The position numbers were made by a program, and so were the translations under genes. A stretch of DNA of 64,000 bases from Caprella mutica (Eukaryota > Arthropoda > Malacostraca > Amphipoda > Caprellidae), in assembly GCA_947561585.1 (NCBI GenBank), contig CANNZV010000262.1, positions 248,001 to 312,000 of the forward strand. The letters are read 5' to 3'. The notes under the pieces were generated by a model. It was not told the origin of the DNA, did not search any database, and was given only the letters and a program-made list of their open reading frames with translations. Below are positions 37,224 to 47,946 of the stretch, one piece after another. How positions within the stretch are numbered: position 1 is the stretch's first letter; the number at the start of each line of letters is the position of its first letter.

Positions 37224-37366
37224 AGGTGGTATTCCAATGAGGCGACTGTGGCCACGCGACTAGAGCCGTGGGGCTTTCCTCTTAAGGTTGAAAGCCAATG
37301 CGGTGGCTGAAGAGGCAAGAACCGCGCGGCTCTAACCGTTACAGCCGCCCCATTGAAATTCCACCT
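37224..37366. mobile_element. GC-rich palindromic MITE, PIF/Harbinger-like
   Basis: Ends AGGTGGTATTCCAATGAGGC and, inverted, AGGTGGAATTTCAATGGGGC pair closely and continue inwards with GCCGYG-rich arms. TTA flanks both ends (37221-37223 and 37367-37369), the 3-bp TWA duplication known for PIF/Harbinger. 143 bp, no ORF, GC content far above its surroundings. Confidence 0.75.
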
Positions 37367-39417
37367 TTACACCTCAGTTTGTCAACATTCAGAAGAAAAT
37401 GAATACATTAATAAGGTGACTCAATTTACTAGAAATGTATCACCTGAATGTATTATCGCAAAATAAAATAATCACAACTGCTACATAGGTTAGTAAGAGA
37501 AGTCACTCATATACAGGACATCGTCAGAAAATTTTTAATTTGCAAATTGTCTAATATATGGTCCTCTGAGGTAAATATAGATTAAATTTTATCGTAAATT
37601 ATGAACATTTCTTGAGGATAATGGGCTAACTTTCAGTGTTTTAAATTTATGAACAATATGATTGGAATGGCGTGGAATCATCTATCGTTGTAGATAGGTG
37701 ATACTTTTATCATTGACTGTAATTTTTGACTGGGGTATAAGTTTACGCTGAAATTTTGACTGAGTTTTCTCAATTAGGTAGGTTTGACTGTTTTTTTTTT
37801 TTTTTTTTTTTTTGTTCTTTTGTATTTCTCTCTTTTTGTTCTATGTTTTAGAGTGCTCTTTAGGTCTAATAAATTAAAATTTTGTTAAATATTCTTGTGT
37901 ATAGGGCAGACACCAATCCCGGGTATTTGTTTTAATTTGTTAGAGAGCATTTTGGGTTTAAGTTTACGCTGAGATTTTGACACTATATATGATTAAGTTG
38001 TGTGTTTATAGCTGTGTATCGGTTGTTATCAATCTTGTATGTACCTCTGTCTGTGTGCAGATTCTAGTGAACTGTCATAAATATGTTTTTGCACTTGCAT
38101 ACATTTCTAATATTGAACAATGAGTATTCCTGTTACCGTTGAAAAGTTAGGGTGATAATAGATGGAAGTAAATGTGGCACACAGACCTATTGATTAGCTA
38201 TCAATAGGTGTCAGGGTGGCTATCTACTGTACAGCAGTTATCATAACTCTGGTGACACACTTCCCAACCTAAGACCTACATACAGAAATACAATATCTTA
38301 ACAAATGACACATAAACCTTTAACTTAGGTACTATAGCAGTCATTGCAGTGACGTCAAAAATATAGGTACCTATACTTCCACCATTTATGATTTTTTTTC
38401 CGACTGATGAAGTGTAAAAAAAAAATTGTAATAAATATTTCTACGAGGTAATGTTCATACATACTTTTTTATCGTGATAGTACAGACGATGACATTTACG
38501 AAGATAACGTAGTATTTTCATACCGAAATGTCACACCGAGAGTGTAAAAACTTTTACCGATCAACAACACGAAGATCAGCATTAACGATGCAACTTTTTC
38601 ATCAAATAAATCACATCTAGAAAAGATATAATATAGTTCACATATTCATACCCAGCGAAAAAATTATGGATGGGTTTCCAAATATAAAGAAAGAAACCTA
38701 CATAATCTTCTATGACCCATATAATGCGTACCTAATTCATATGAGACTAACTTATAGTATAAGAAATCGTGAAACGCGCGTTCGCTGGGTGTTTGAGACG
38801 AAACGCGCGTTTAAGTGTGTGCACATCTATTAAACTTCAAGTAACTAGAAACGCATGTTTTCTATCACGCGTTAGAAAACGCCCCGTCTGTACGAGTTCA
38901 TACTGTACAAGCAGAATATTGAGCAGTTCATCACAAGGAACTTAGTGATGAGCTTTTAAGCTTCAAGTCATTAATTCTCGAGCTCGTTAGCTTTGGGTTA
39001 CTTTTATAACTCCTGACAATAACTCTAACTCTCTTTCTTTAAATACCCAATCAAAACTTACGGCAAAAAATATGCCCTTACGGAAGTTAGGTCAATTTTA
39101 AATGTGAAAAGATTGTTCGGAACTATCGGGATGACAAAAAATACACAACTTCACCTCTGACAATGGCCAATTATAGATACGAAACTTAATTGATTTATTT
39201 TTTTGTGGAATGATTGATTTATAAGTTTCAATCTCTATGCGATGGTTTCAGAACAAAACATTAAAATTAGTTTATATTATCCAGCTAAATAAATGAGTAA
39301 TTCAGGACATTACAAGAGCTTATGCAGGCAATAAGCTTTTTAAACTTACGTGACTGCGATTACCTTATCTTAGATAATGTTCGAGATCAATAGGCACACA
39401 ATTATCTGCTACCTAAG
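37367..39417. other. Intronic stretch
   Basis: Contains a T24 run near 37791-37813 and, at 38770-38880, three CpG-bearing words GAAACGCGCGTT, GAAACGCGCGTTT and CACGCGTTAGAAAACGC standing out from AT-rich DNA. No gene seen. Confidence 0.45.
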
Positions 39418-39970
39418 CAGCAGTCACAGCTAAAGGAAGCAGCAGTCTTAGCTGAAGGAAGTAGCAGTCTTAGCTAATAGAAACAGCAGTCTTAGCTAAA
39501 GGAAGTAGCAGTCTTAGCTAAAGGAAGTAGCAGTCTTAGCTAAAGGAAGCAGCAGTCTTAGCTAAAGGAAGTAGCAGTCTTAGCTAAAGGAAGTAGCAGT
39601 CTTAGCTAAAGGAAGCAGCAGTCTTAGCTAAAGGAAGTAGCAGTCTTAGCTAAAGGAAGTAGCAGTCTTAGCTAAAGGAAGCAGCAGTCTTAGCTAAAGG
39701 AAGTAGCAGTCTTAGCTAAAGGAAGTAGCAGTCTTAGCTAAAGGAAGCAGCAGTCTTAGCTAAAGGAAGTAGCAGTCTTAGCTAAAGGAAGCAGCAGTCT
39801 TAGCTAAAGGAAGTAGCAGTCTTAGCTAAAGGAAGTAGCAGTCTTAGCTAAAAGAAACAGCAGTCTTAGCTAAAGTAAGTAGCAGTCTTAGCTAATAGAA
39901 ACAGCAGTCTTAGCTAAAGGAAGCAGCAGTCTTAGCTAAAGGAAGCAGCAGTCTTAGCTAAAGGTAGCAG
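39418..39970. repeat. 21-bp minisatellite, about 26 copies, 63-bp higher-order period
   Basis: The unit is AGCAGTCTTAGCTAAAGGAA plus G. GGAAGC, GGAAGT, GGAAGT units follow in that order repeatedly, so the central part has a three-unit period. Confidence 0.95.
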
Positions 39971-40214
39971 CGTTATGAAACTTCATTACTATTATTTTGA
40001 ATTTAGGTTTTCTAGTCCCAGAAATATCTCAAATTAGTGATAAGAATATTGATTTATTTTGTCTACTAATATATTCTATATTTAATATACAACTGAAGTC
40101 AAAATAGACTGCAGCTCTACTTAGTTCCATGGCATCTAATCGATGTGAGTAATATTTGTATCATCTTGATACTTGCCTCCAAGTCGTTCCAACCTCCTTC
40201 CTAATTCTGCAAAG

Positions 40215-40312
40215 GGCCATGTCGAAAAGGCCACCTAGCTTCCCTCCAGACCTTAACAAAACCGTTAAGAATTCAGTTGCATGCCTTGCTGAATTAATAT
40301 TGATAAATGCTG
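40215..40312 (+). CDS. Possible isolated plus-strand exon, unrecognised
   Basis: A pyrimidine-rich acceptor (CCTCCTTCCTAATTCTGCAAAG, AG at 40213-40214) and a consensus donor CTG|GTGAGT (40312/40313) bound 98 bp. An ATG at 40219 opens 31 codons: MSKRPPSFPPDLNKTVKNSV then ACLAELILINA. Composition is richer in GC than the surroundings. The minus strand is also open here (76 codons), so coding strand is not settled. It lies within the 32-kb intron of the minus-strand gene. It could be a nested gene's exon, a transposon remnant, or chance. Confidence 0.25.
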
Positions 40313-40913
40313 GTGAGTATTCGAGACACGTCATGTTGATGTCGGTAACGTTTGATGATGACTCATTGATGTAGATGGCTTGTGGCTTCATAGTGGAATG
40401 TTAATGAAGTAGCTGTGTGTGTGGGGTAGGAAAGTAATTGAGGAGAGTTCTGCTTCAGTTATGCTAAAGAGGACTCTAAGCTGATGTCTTTGGATGGACT
40501 AGGACTGAATTTACATATACTTCTATTTGAATAGGAATAAATATAGCTTGAATTATTTAAATTTTGTTAAAAATCTAAAGTGAATATCATGATTTTACTT
40601 GGTGATGCAGATTTTTAGGTAAGTTGCAGCAGAGCATAATTCAGGAATAAAACTTACTCAAAATTAAATTTAAGTCTGATATTTAAAGGGAAGTCCCTTC
40701 AATATGAGAAATATTGTCTTTTGGAGTAAAAATAACTCGCTACTGTGCTATTTTCCTCCATTCCCTCCACTGCAGTATAATTACTGGGTATTAACGGCTA
40801 TAAACTCTGACCTCAGATAAACACTCTGCCATCTCTGGGCACTGGGCAGACCTTTGATATTAGGGAGTACCAAACCGTGTGTCTATGTTTAAATAGTAAC
40901 ACTGTACTGAATG

Positions 40914-41292
40914 TAGTGGAGCTTCTCTATAGTGGACTCCTCTATAGTGAACTCCTATGTAGTGGACTCCTCTATAGTGGACTCCTATATAGTGAACTCC
41001 TCTATAGTGAACTCCTATGTAGTGGACTCCTCTATAGTGGACTCCTCTATAGTGGACTCCTCTATAGTGGACTCCTATGTAGTGGACACATGTACAGTGG
41101 ACTACTCTATAGTGAATATAGAGTCCCGACTATATGAATTACCTCGTATAGTGAACATAAAATGACAATTAGTTTTGTATATATATATAACAATTCATGG
41201 AAGACTAAAGAAAATTTGTTCACTATACGGGGTAGTTCTCTTTCTCAGGACTCTACATTCACTATAGAGGAATTCACTATAGAGAAGTTTAG
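40914..41292. mobile_element. pogo-like MITE with internally expanded arm
   Basis: The inner arms GAGTCCCGACTATATGAATT/ACCTCGTATAGTGAAC and, inverted, AGAGTCCTGAGAAAGAGAAC/TACCCCGTATAGTGAAC match the element at 43983-44221. In place of one or two CTCCTCTATAGTGRA words, the left arm carries a 13-unit array of them (40918-41110). Confidence 0.75.
40918..41110. repeat. 15-bp minisatellite within a MITE arm, about 13 copies
   Basis: The unit is CTCCTCTATAGTGGA with variants TATGTAGTG and GTGAA. The same word occurs once or twice in the arms of the unexpanded copies at 10490 and 43983. Confidence 0.95.
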
Positions 41293-41781
41293 AAGTCCAC
41301 ATTATTTATACATATAAGCAATTTGGTTTGCCGGCAGAGTGCAGTTCAAATAAACCCCATGACCCAAACCAGCAGAATAAATCCCTCCTATAAAAATTGA
41401 CCTTTCCCTACAGAAAATATGGAAAATATATTTCATGAATGAAACAAAATAGAAGAATAATTTTAATGAAATATTTTCTATAGTTAACATTGAATTTATT
41501 TTTCTCTCGAGTTTTCGATTTTGATAATTTCGTGAATTTAATTTTTATATATTTTTTTCATTTCCCCGCCCTTATATTTATAGACTAATGGTCTTCAGAA
41601 TATGTTCGTAAATGCAATGATATCCCAAATAATAATCCAATTCCATTGAAATATGTGGGTAATAATATAACATGTTGCAACACTGATTCACTTAGAAAAT
41701 AATTCCCAAATGAATCATATTTGTAATTAAAGAATCAATATATAATAATTAAATAAATAACGGTTAGAGTATATATACCAT

Positions 41782-41915
41782 TTATTTACAAGATCTACTG
41801 ATATTTACAAGATCTACTGATATTTACAAGATTTACGGGTATTTACAATATAACAAGTAAATGCAGGATTTACAAGATTTACGTGTATTTACAAGCATTA
41901 CGGAGTATTTACAAG
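41782..41915. repeat. About 19-bp degenerate array
   Basis: TATTTACAAGATCTACTGA and variants (TTTACGGGTATTTACAA) recur about seven times. Confidence 0.8.
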
Positions 41916-42102
41916 ACTTAGGATTGAAATGAGTGTACAATATATTATCAACAAACTCCTTTTCCTCTTCTCTGTGATTTCAATATGTTTATCACCTGAA
42001 GGAAGACATCCCCAATTTCACGGTAGACTCAAGCGCCATAAGCAGTGCGTGACGCTGATATGGAGGCATGATGATACCTAATTCCGGTATAGCCAGTCTG
42101 TA

Positions 42103-42309
42103 GGGCAAGCTCTGAGTTATCGGACAGTTCCACATTTTCGAACACGTATAAGAAAAAATATTAATTGTTATCCAACTTTAAAGTTTAATTGGTATCCATG
42201 TTACCTGCAGGTATCATTGATACCAATTAAAGTTTAATAACAATTAATATAATTTTTTCTGACATGTTCGAAAACATAAAACTGTCCAATAACTCAGAAC
42301 CATACCCTT
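42103..42309. mobile_element. Palindromic MITE, family B copy 2 (TA target)
   Basis: Left GGGCAAGCTCTGAGTTATCG then GACAGTTCCACATTTTCGAACA pairs with inverted right GGTTCTGAGTTATTGGACAG then TTTTATGTTTTCGAACA. The centre is an inner palindrome around ACCTGCAGGT flanked by ATTGGTATCC/TGATACCAAT. TA flanks at 42101-42102 and 42310-42311. Confidence 0.8.
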
Positions 42310-43982
42310 TACCTGCTGCATTTCATACGTAAACATTAAAATAATGTATATCTTGTAAACACCTCAGAGTGAGAAAATATGTACCTGAACATTAGAAATA
42401 ACAAGATAATAAATTCAATACCGTCACATGGAATTGATTTCATCAGTAAGTAAGTGAAGGAATTTACATAATTCATAGATATGAATAATCCATTCTTGGA
42501 ATAATCCTTCTTTTCAAATTAACTCACTATATGAAACTTAAGTCAGGAAGAAACCTTCTGATCTATGATATCAAGACACGTTATTTGAAATTCAAATTTG
42601 GAGTAGAGTGCGTTTCCCAGAACAGGATTTGGACATTTACATGAATAATGGATCTTTAAAAGGAATAATGACTTTTATGAAGATGGAAGATTCTATCAGT
42701 AATTTATAGAGTACAAGTAATATATTTCAAGTGATATTTTTTTTTCTATTTGGTATATGAATATATAAACAAAACCTTAATAACTAAATATTTGATTACC
42801 ACAACTAAATCATAACTAAATAAAATACCAGTTAATCTGATCGACAACTTAATATTCAGTATTAAAGATCTGACAATTCAAATTAGATGTAAATGCCTGC
42901 AAGGTCAATCCTTAGGTTCATCCGAATAATACCAGGTAGATGACCTGAGATCGTATTATTGTGATTCGGACTATCCAACGTCACAATTCATTAGGATAGT
43001 CAAAGGAAGGATGTCCTGAGGAAACCTAAGGATCTTTCCCCTCTATTTCACTGAAGGCTTTCCCACTAAAAATAGCACAGCTGGTGCATAGGTCTAAGGC
43101 CTGCAAATCTGGTCCGTCAAATTGTAGAACTGGATATAGATTTCGTCAATTGAAATTATATTTCAGAAAATCGCAAGAGGAAGACCTAGTTTTCCCTCAA
43201 GTTTGCGCATAATGTACTTCGATGGCGAAACAATAGTGAGGGTGAAAACAAATTCCATGTTTCTCAATTTATTCAATTATAGATAATTGGTAAAATCATC
43301 TTCAATTCTAAAGCTAGGATTTTTAGGTGTGATGAATTATGTGTGCTGAAAAAAGTTTGAAAAACTATTAAATTGGTTACTCTTAAAACTTTCAACATCA
43401 ATAGAGCTTACATATAATTATTAAGAAAATACTGTATACAGTATAACCAGTTTTCGTCTGCAGATTTGAGTGACAAAATTGTTCACAATGAGGTGATTTT
43501 GTGGGTTTTTAATAGTTTGATAAATTCATATCAGTTCTGTTAAATCATTTTCAAGTTAAATTTCAATCAGCTTTCAAGTTAAAAAGGCATGAAACTACCT
43601 ATTTACCAGATTATTACGAAATTACACATCCTATATCTTTGAATTTAACTGTTGTACCTATAGCCTCTAGTACCTCTCGAAGACGCTGAACAAATAGTAA
43701 AGTGGTTACCTAATCTTGACGAGGTTTTCACTCTACAAAGAGTGGCCAAACTAGGAAGAAAAAGTTACGATGAAGAGCTAAAGTTTTGTTTTTGATTCTG
43801 AGAAAAGAACTACAGGAAGCTGTAACCTCTGGAGGAGAGAGAATAATGGAAAAGAAATTCATCCCAAGAATATATTGAATATGAATAGGTATTTAATATG
43901 ATTAATTGATGTAAGGTAATTTTGCTGGCTATTCTATTATATTCAATAAATATACAATCCTATTTAACAATAAGTAGAACTA
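42310..43982. other. Intronic stretch with a weak coding-like zone
   Basis: 42.9-43.25 kb is somewhat GC-richer and reads in short open pieces (for example GRPSFPSSLRIMYFDGE on the plus strand), reminiscent of decayed retroelement sequence, but no motif is clear enough to name. Confidence 0.3.
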
Positions 43983-44221
43983 CAGTAGAACTTCTGTATA
44001 GTAGACTCCTCTATAGTGAATGTAGAGTCCTGCATGAATAAGAGAACTACCCTGTATACTGAGCAAATTTCCTTTAGTCTGCCATAAAATGACCATTAGT
44101 TTTCTAAAACTGATGTCCATTCATGGCAGACTAAATTAAATTTGTTCACTATACGGGGTAATTCTATTAATCAGGACTCTAAACTCACTATAGAGGAGTC
44201 TACTATAGAGGAGTTCAACTG
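43983..44221. mobile_element. pogo-like MITE, intact copy (TA target)
   Basis: Left end CAGTAGAACTTCTGTATAGT and inverted right end CAGTTGAACTCCTCTATAGT start long inverted arms that continue through AGAGTCCTG, CCCYGTATA and TTTAGTCTGCC. TA flanks both ends. Termini of the form CAGTnGAAC plus TA target are characteristic of pogo/Tigger-type elements (established pattern; assignment here is inference). 239 bp, no ORF. Confidence 0.8.
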
Positions 44222-45409
44222 TATTGCAGTAAATCATTGATAAATATTTATTTATAGTTTATTGTCTCGTAGAACCAGTCGTCAACATTTTATTTACCAT
44301 CCTGTTGAAGGGCAGGCGCCCAAGTTCCCAGTGAAGAGTTTCTTGCCTAACTTTTGCCAAGAGTTAAGTAATTTAAAGCTTTTTCTCGTCTTGAAACAGC
44401 AGTTTCTTTTCAAATTCTGTCCAATAGTCAATTGAATCGAAAATATTTCACTTAGAAAAGCATTAAAATGTTTATAAAGTCAGAGAATTTCAATTCACAA
44501 AATTCGAACATTTAAAAGAAACTAGTGACATTTGTATTTCATTTAACATTATTGTGTACTTACGTAGAAATGTTAATTAAGAATTACTGGCATTTCAGTA
44601 AATAGATAGCATTATGTGTCTTATTTTCTAAAGACAATAACAGTGACAGAAGAAGCTAGGCCTTTTTTGTAGTTTTCTCAAGGGACATGAGCCACATAGC
44701 TTCAGTAATGAGGAACTACAGTAACTGCTGTGTTATTTATTCTATTGCTGGAGATTGAGACCATTTATTTCCCTGCACTGTATTTGTTTATAATGAGTGT
44801 AAAGTTAATGTACAGTAGCCGATGTGACAGATTAGCCGATAACTGGTGTTCTTAAATTCAGTTTTATTGATTTTTGCAAATTGTAATGAGTATTCGTAAT
44901 TATTTTCTCGAACTTCATAGCATTATTAACAATGAAACACCGAATTATTAATCAATATGACACGGACATAGGTTAAAATTTAGAATCTGGTTGATAAACG
45001 CGTACGTACGCCACTTCTTATCTCGTAAAATCTAATTTTGGTCATAATATTAGCAACTACAGCCATAGGCTCTTCCGCCAATTAGTTTCTCTACTTAAAA
45101 GTTTGATGACGTCTAAATCACTTTTTTATCACTCCAAGAGAGAATTACCTGCAGGGTAACTCGTTTAGTTTGTGAGTAATCATCAACGTCACGTAATCGC
45201 TGGAAAATGAGAGTTCAACTCGATTACTCAACCGCCAGGTTAAAGGAAATAAACACAAGTTTTCCCATTGTGCAAAACAAGAACGAAATTGTAGGTTTTT
45301 AATTCCAAGATTCTGAGTGTAAAATTCATACCTCATAATTCTTTAACAAAACAGTTACCGGATTTATTTAGATATTTTATGAAAAAAAGATAATAATAAT
45401 TAAATAAGT
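44222..45409. other. Intronic stretch, nothing recognised
   Basis: AT-rich, no convincing exon, array or inverted repeat. The short ORFs on the minus strand lack recognisable features. Confidence 0.4.
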
Positions 45410-45546
45410 TACAATTTAGTTGGTGTCCTTAATACCTGCAGGTATCATGGATACCAACTAAAAAATGAGTTAAATAATTATCATGATATACCTTTTTTAT
45501 TATATGAACAAAAATGTGGAACTGTCCGATAATTCAGAACTCTACC
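45410..45546. mobile_element. Family B MITE, left end missing
   Basis: Carries the inner palindrome TTAGTTGGTGTCCTTAATAC/CTGCAGGTATCATGGATACC and one terminal arm, inverted GAGTTCTGAATTATCGGACA then GTTCCACATTTTTGTTCA, but no matching left arm. Confidence 0.65.
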
Positions 45547-45862
45547 TCTGTTCTAACTGAATTCTATTTTCTTAAAGAATTCTTCTAAGGGAAGTAGTAT
45601 GAAACCAGATACTCTGGTTTCAAAAATAAGATATGATATACACTGAATAAATGATTTTAAATGAGAATAAAAGAACATTGACTTGGACGTACAAAAGTTT
45701 TTAGTATTAATAATAGAAAGGGTTATTTGTATCCAAAAAGCTTGTTTGTATTTTACACCAAGTAACTGCACATATATCCATTAGTAATAATATCACGTAC
45801 ACGTAAGTAAGTTCAATTGAATAAGAAAGAAATTAAAGATTCCAAAAATAAAATAGAAGTTA

Positions 45863-45985
45863 GGGTAAATTACGAATTATCGGTCAGTTTCACATCTTCG
45901 GTCATAAAAATAAATAACAATTATGATATCGTTTTTTCTTATATGACCGAAGATGTGAAACTGACTGATAATTTGTAATTTACCT
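45863..45985. mobile_element. Family B MITE, short near-perfect palindrome
   Basis: Left GGGTAAATTACGAATTATCG then GTCAGTTTCACATCTTCGGTCATA pairs with inverted right AGGTAAATTACAAATTATCA then GTCAGTTTCACATCTTCGGTCATA. The arms differ at only a few positions, so this copy is the youngest of the four. TA flanks both ends. Confidence 0.85.
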
Positions 45986-47778
45986 TAATTGTGGAATATA
46001 CTTACAAGGTGCCATCTTGAGGTGTTCAATGTATCTGGTAGCTGCTTCACTGTTCTTTTCCCTCTCCGACTAAGTTTTAAATGTAACTGATAGAGTTCAC
46101 TTTCAGAAAGTCATGTTCCGATGCATCAAAACTCAACTCTTTCCAAATTCTCATGGCAATAGCATGTGAAACATGAATTAATTCTAATAAGAGAGATAGA
46201 AGTAATCAGAGATACCTATTATCAATAATAACTAATGAGTTTAGAAATGAGTCTTGCTAGGAGACAATGAATACGAAATGAAGCGGCTGGCGATAACCAT
46301 GATTTACCTGTGTAGAAAACGAGAGCGGAGTGCAGGTAATTATAGACCAGTCACAGTCTGATCACGAAGGTAAGCATTGGAAGTTAGGTATTAGAGTGTT
46401 ACCTGTTAACATGGTAACTCCAATCAAACAAATGAAAACCGTTTCCGAATGGCATGAACTGCCAGTCGTACATACCAGTGATAGAGTATCTAAGGACACG
46501 ATCTGGAATTTCATTAAGGAATTCCAGTTTATTGAATATACAGGGGCTGTTTTGGGGAAAGCAGAATGGAATTTGTTATGCAGAAAAGGGCAATGCTGTT
46601 CGGGTTAAAGTGGGTACTGCAGCGTGATCTAGAACTACCTTTGTGGATGATAAAATAAATCAATGAGTGTGAAAAAATGTCAGTGGTTTCATGGAAAATA
46701 TCCACCTGACTACATAGGTAAAGAAAAAGTACACCACTTAAATTCCAATGGAGACTATCGAGAGGAGCTTGAGCGTACCCTCTTCACTGTACCGAAGACA
46801 GGGTGCGACTGAGCTGTTCATAGGCGTGTACTAACCCTCTACTACAGTTACTCCCTCAGTTTCGACCCCTGAACGATTCTACTGCAACTTACTGAGGGGT
46901 AAATGACTTCCTCATGTTGCTGGCTTTATTCACATATTCAAAATGCCACTTGCATTTTTCCGACTGTGTACTACAAGATGGTAAGTAGGTAAGTAGTTCA
47001 GGAACATAAAATATGTTCTTTGTTCTTTGAAGTAATAAAAATTAGCTTCTAACATATCAAACAATAGATACTTTAGACAATTTCGAATACTAATTATTTC
47101 AATTTGAAATTTGAACTATTAAATATCTATAAAGCAGAATCATACATTTCAAAAGAAAATGTGGACGATGTTTTATGAAGAAAGTACCACCAAAACACTT
47201 TACCTGATCTTCTACCACTTTCTTTACAATCTCAAGATTTGAATAAAGAAAAAGGCAAATTACAAACAAATAAGTTACGTATAGCTTAAATATCTTTACT
47301 CTTTCTGTTGAATGTTGTCATGAATAGCAAGTGGCATAAGAATTTTTCCAAGAAATAAGAGCTGAAGGAGCGGAGGTTAAAAACAGGAAGTGACACCTCG
47401 AGTGTTGCCAGATTTAATCATATTTTTGCTGTATTGATCCGTGTTGTTTCTTCTTTGATTTACAGAAACTTTTATTCTCAAAACATGAGAAAGTGTTATA
47501 TGCAATGTGACGGTGAATATATTTTACATTAATTGGTACACAGTAAACCTATCAATAAATACCAGGAACAACTCGTGTTCAACTAAGGATTCGTTCACAA
47601 TCTGAAAGTGTTTTTAAATGATTCTCTAACGGGTCTAACTGACTCACTTGAGTGCAAACTATTCATTAAATGTGTTAAATTTATTCTCTTTAGTGTGTTA
47701 CGCTAATTATAAACGTGTAAAAACAATTCATTTAATAATTTAATAAAAAGGATTTATCTACAATAATCAATAACTCAC
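45986..47778. other. Intronic stretch with ambiguous coding-like zone
   Basis: 46330-46608 is open for 92 codons on the plus strand with GC-richer sequence but no recognised motif or clear splice frame. Nothing else is supportable here. Confidence 0.35.
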
Positions 47779-47946
47779 TTGGCTTCTCTTTCTTGGTGGG
47801 GTGAATTGTAACCTCCTCCACCATCTCCCAATCCGCCTCCTGGTTGTTATTGGCCTCCAGTGGATTATCCTTGCCTCCCCTCCCGACAAGAGGCTTCAGA
47901 TCCTCCTTGAGATTAGCCTCCTTGGCGGAGGAGTCAGTCTCATTGT
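47779..47946 (-). CDS. Charged extracellular-segment exon of the EB-module protein (assigned by phase)
   Basis: A strong acceptor (CTCCCATTTCTTTACAG, AG at 47948-47947) and donor CCAA|GTGAGT (47779/47778) bound a 168-bp exon, phase 1-1, in clearly GC-richer sequence. The minus frame reads DNETDSSAKEANLKEDLKPL then VGRGGKDNPLEANNNQEADW then EMVEEVTIHPTKKEKP. It is acidic/lysine-rich, has no Cys, and contains NET, a possible N-glycosylation site if extracellular. Its last A plus CA from the exon at 15716 makes ACA (Thr), in frame. Same strand, same phase class and lack of intervening exons support its membership; distance (32 kb) weakens it. The plus-strand ORF here is a shadow. It has no signal peptide, so at least one more exon must lie upstream. 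Confidence 0.6.

Larger units (their letters stand above)
4744..47946 (-). other. Gene model: EB-module single-pass membrane protein (exons listed separately)
   Basis: Minus-strand exons at 47779-47946, 15567-15716, 10712-10861, 10257-10359, 7627-7844 and 5867-5979 join in compatible phases: 1, 1, 1, 2, 1, then stop. A tail exon at 4744-4846 is compatible only with direct joining to the membrane exon. The predicted order is: charged Cys-free extracellular segment, six-Cys module, six-Cys module, short linker, transmembrane helix, Ser/Arg-rich cytoplasmic tail. EB and EGF-like modules are known as disulfide-bonded extracellular domains, so a surface receptor or adhesion role is an inference; I cannot name an orthologue. 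The 32-kb intron between the first two visible exons may hide other exons, and the signal-peptide exon is not identified. Splicing is deduced from sequence only. Confidence 0.7.

Noticed and set aside
46330..46608. 92-codon plus-strand ORF
   Set aside because: GC-richer than surroundings, yet no recognisable domain or consistent splice frame; left as an ambiguous zone.
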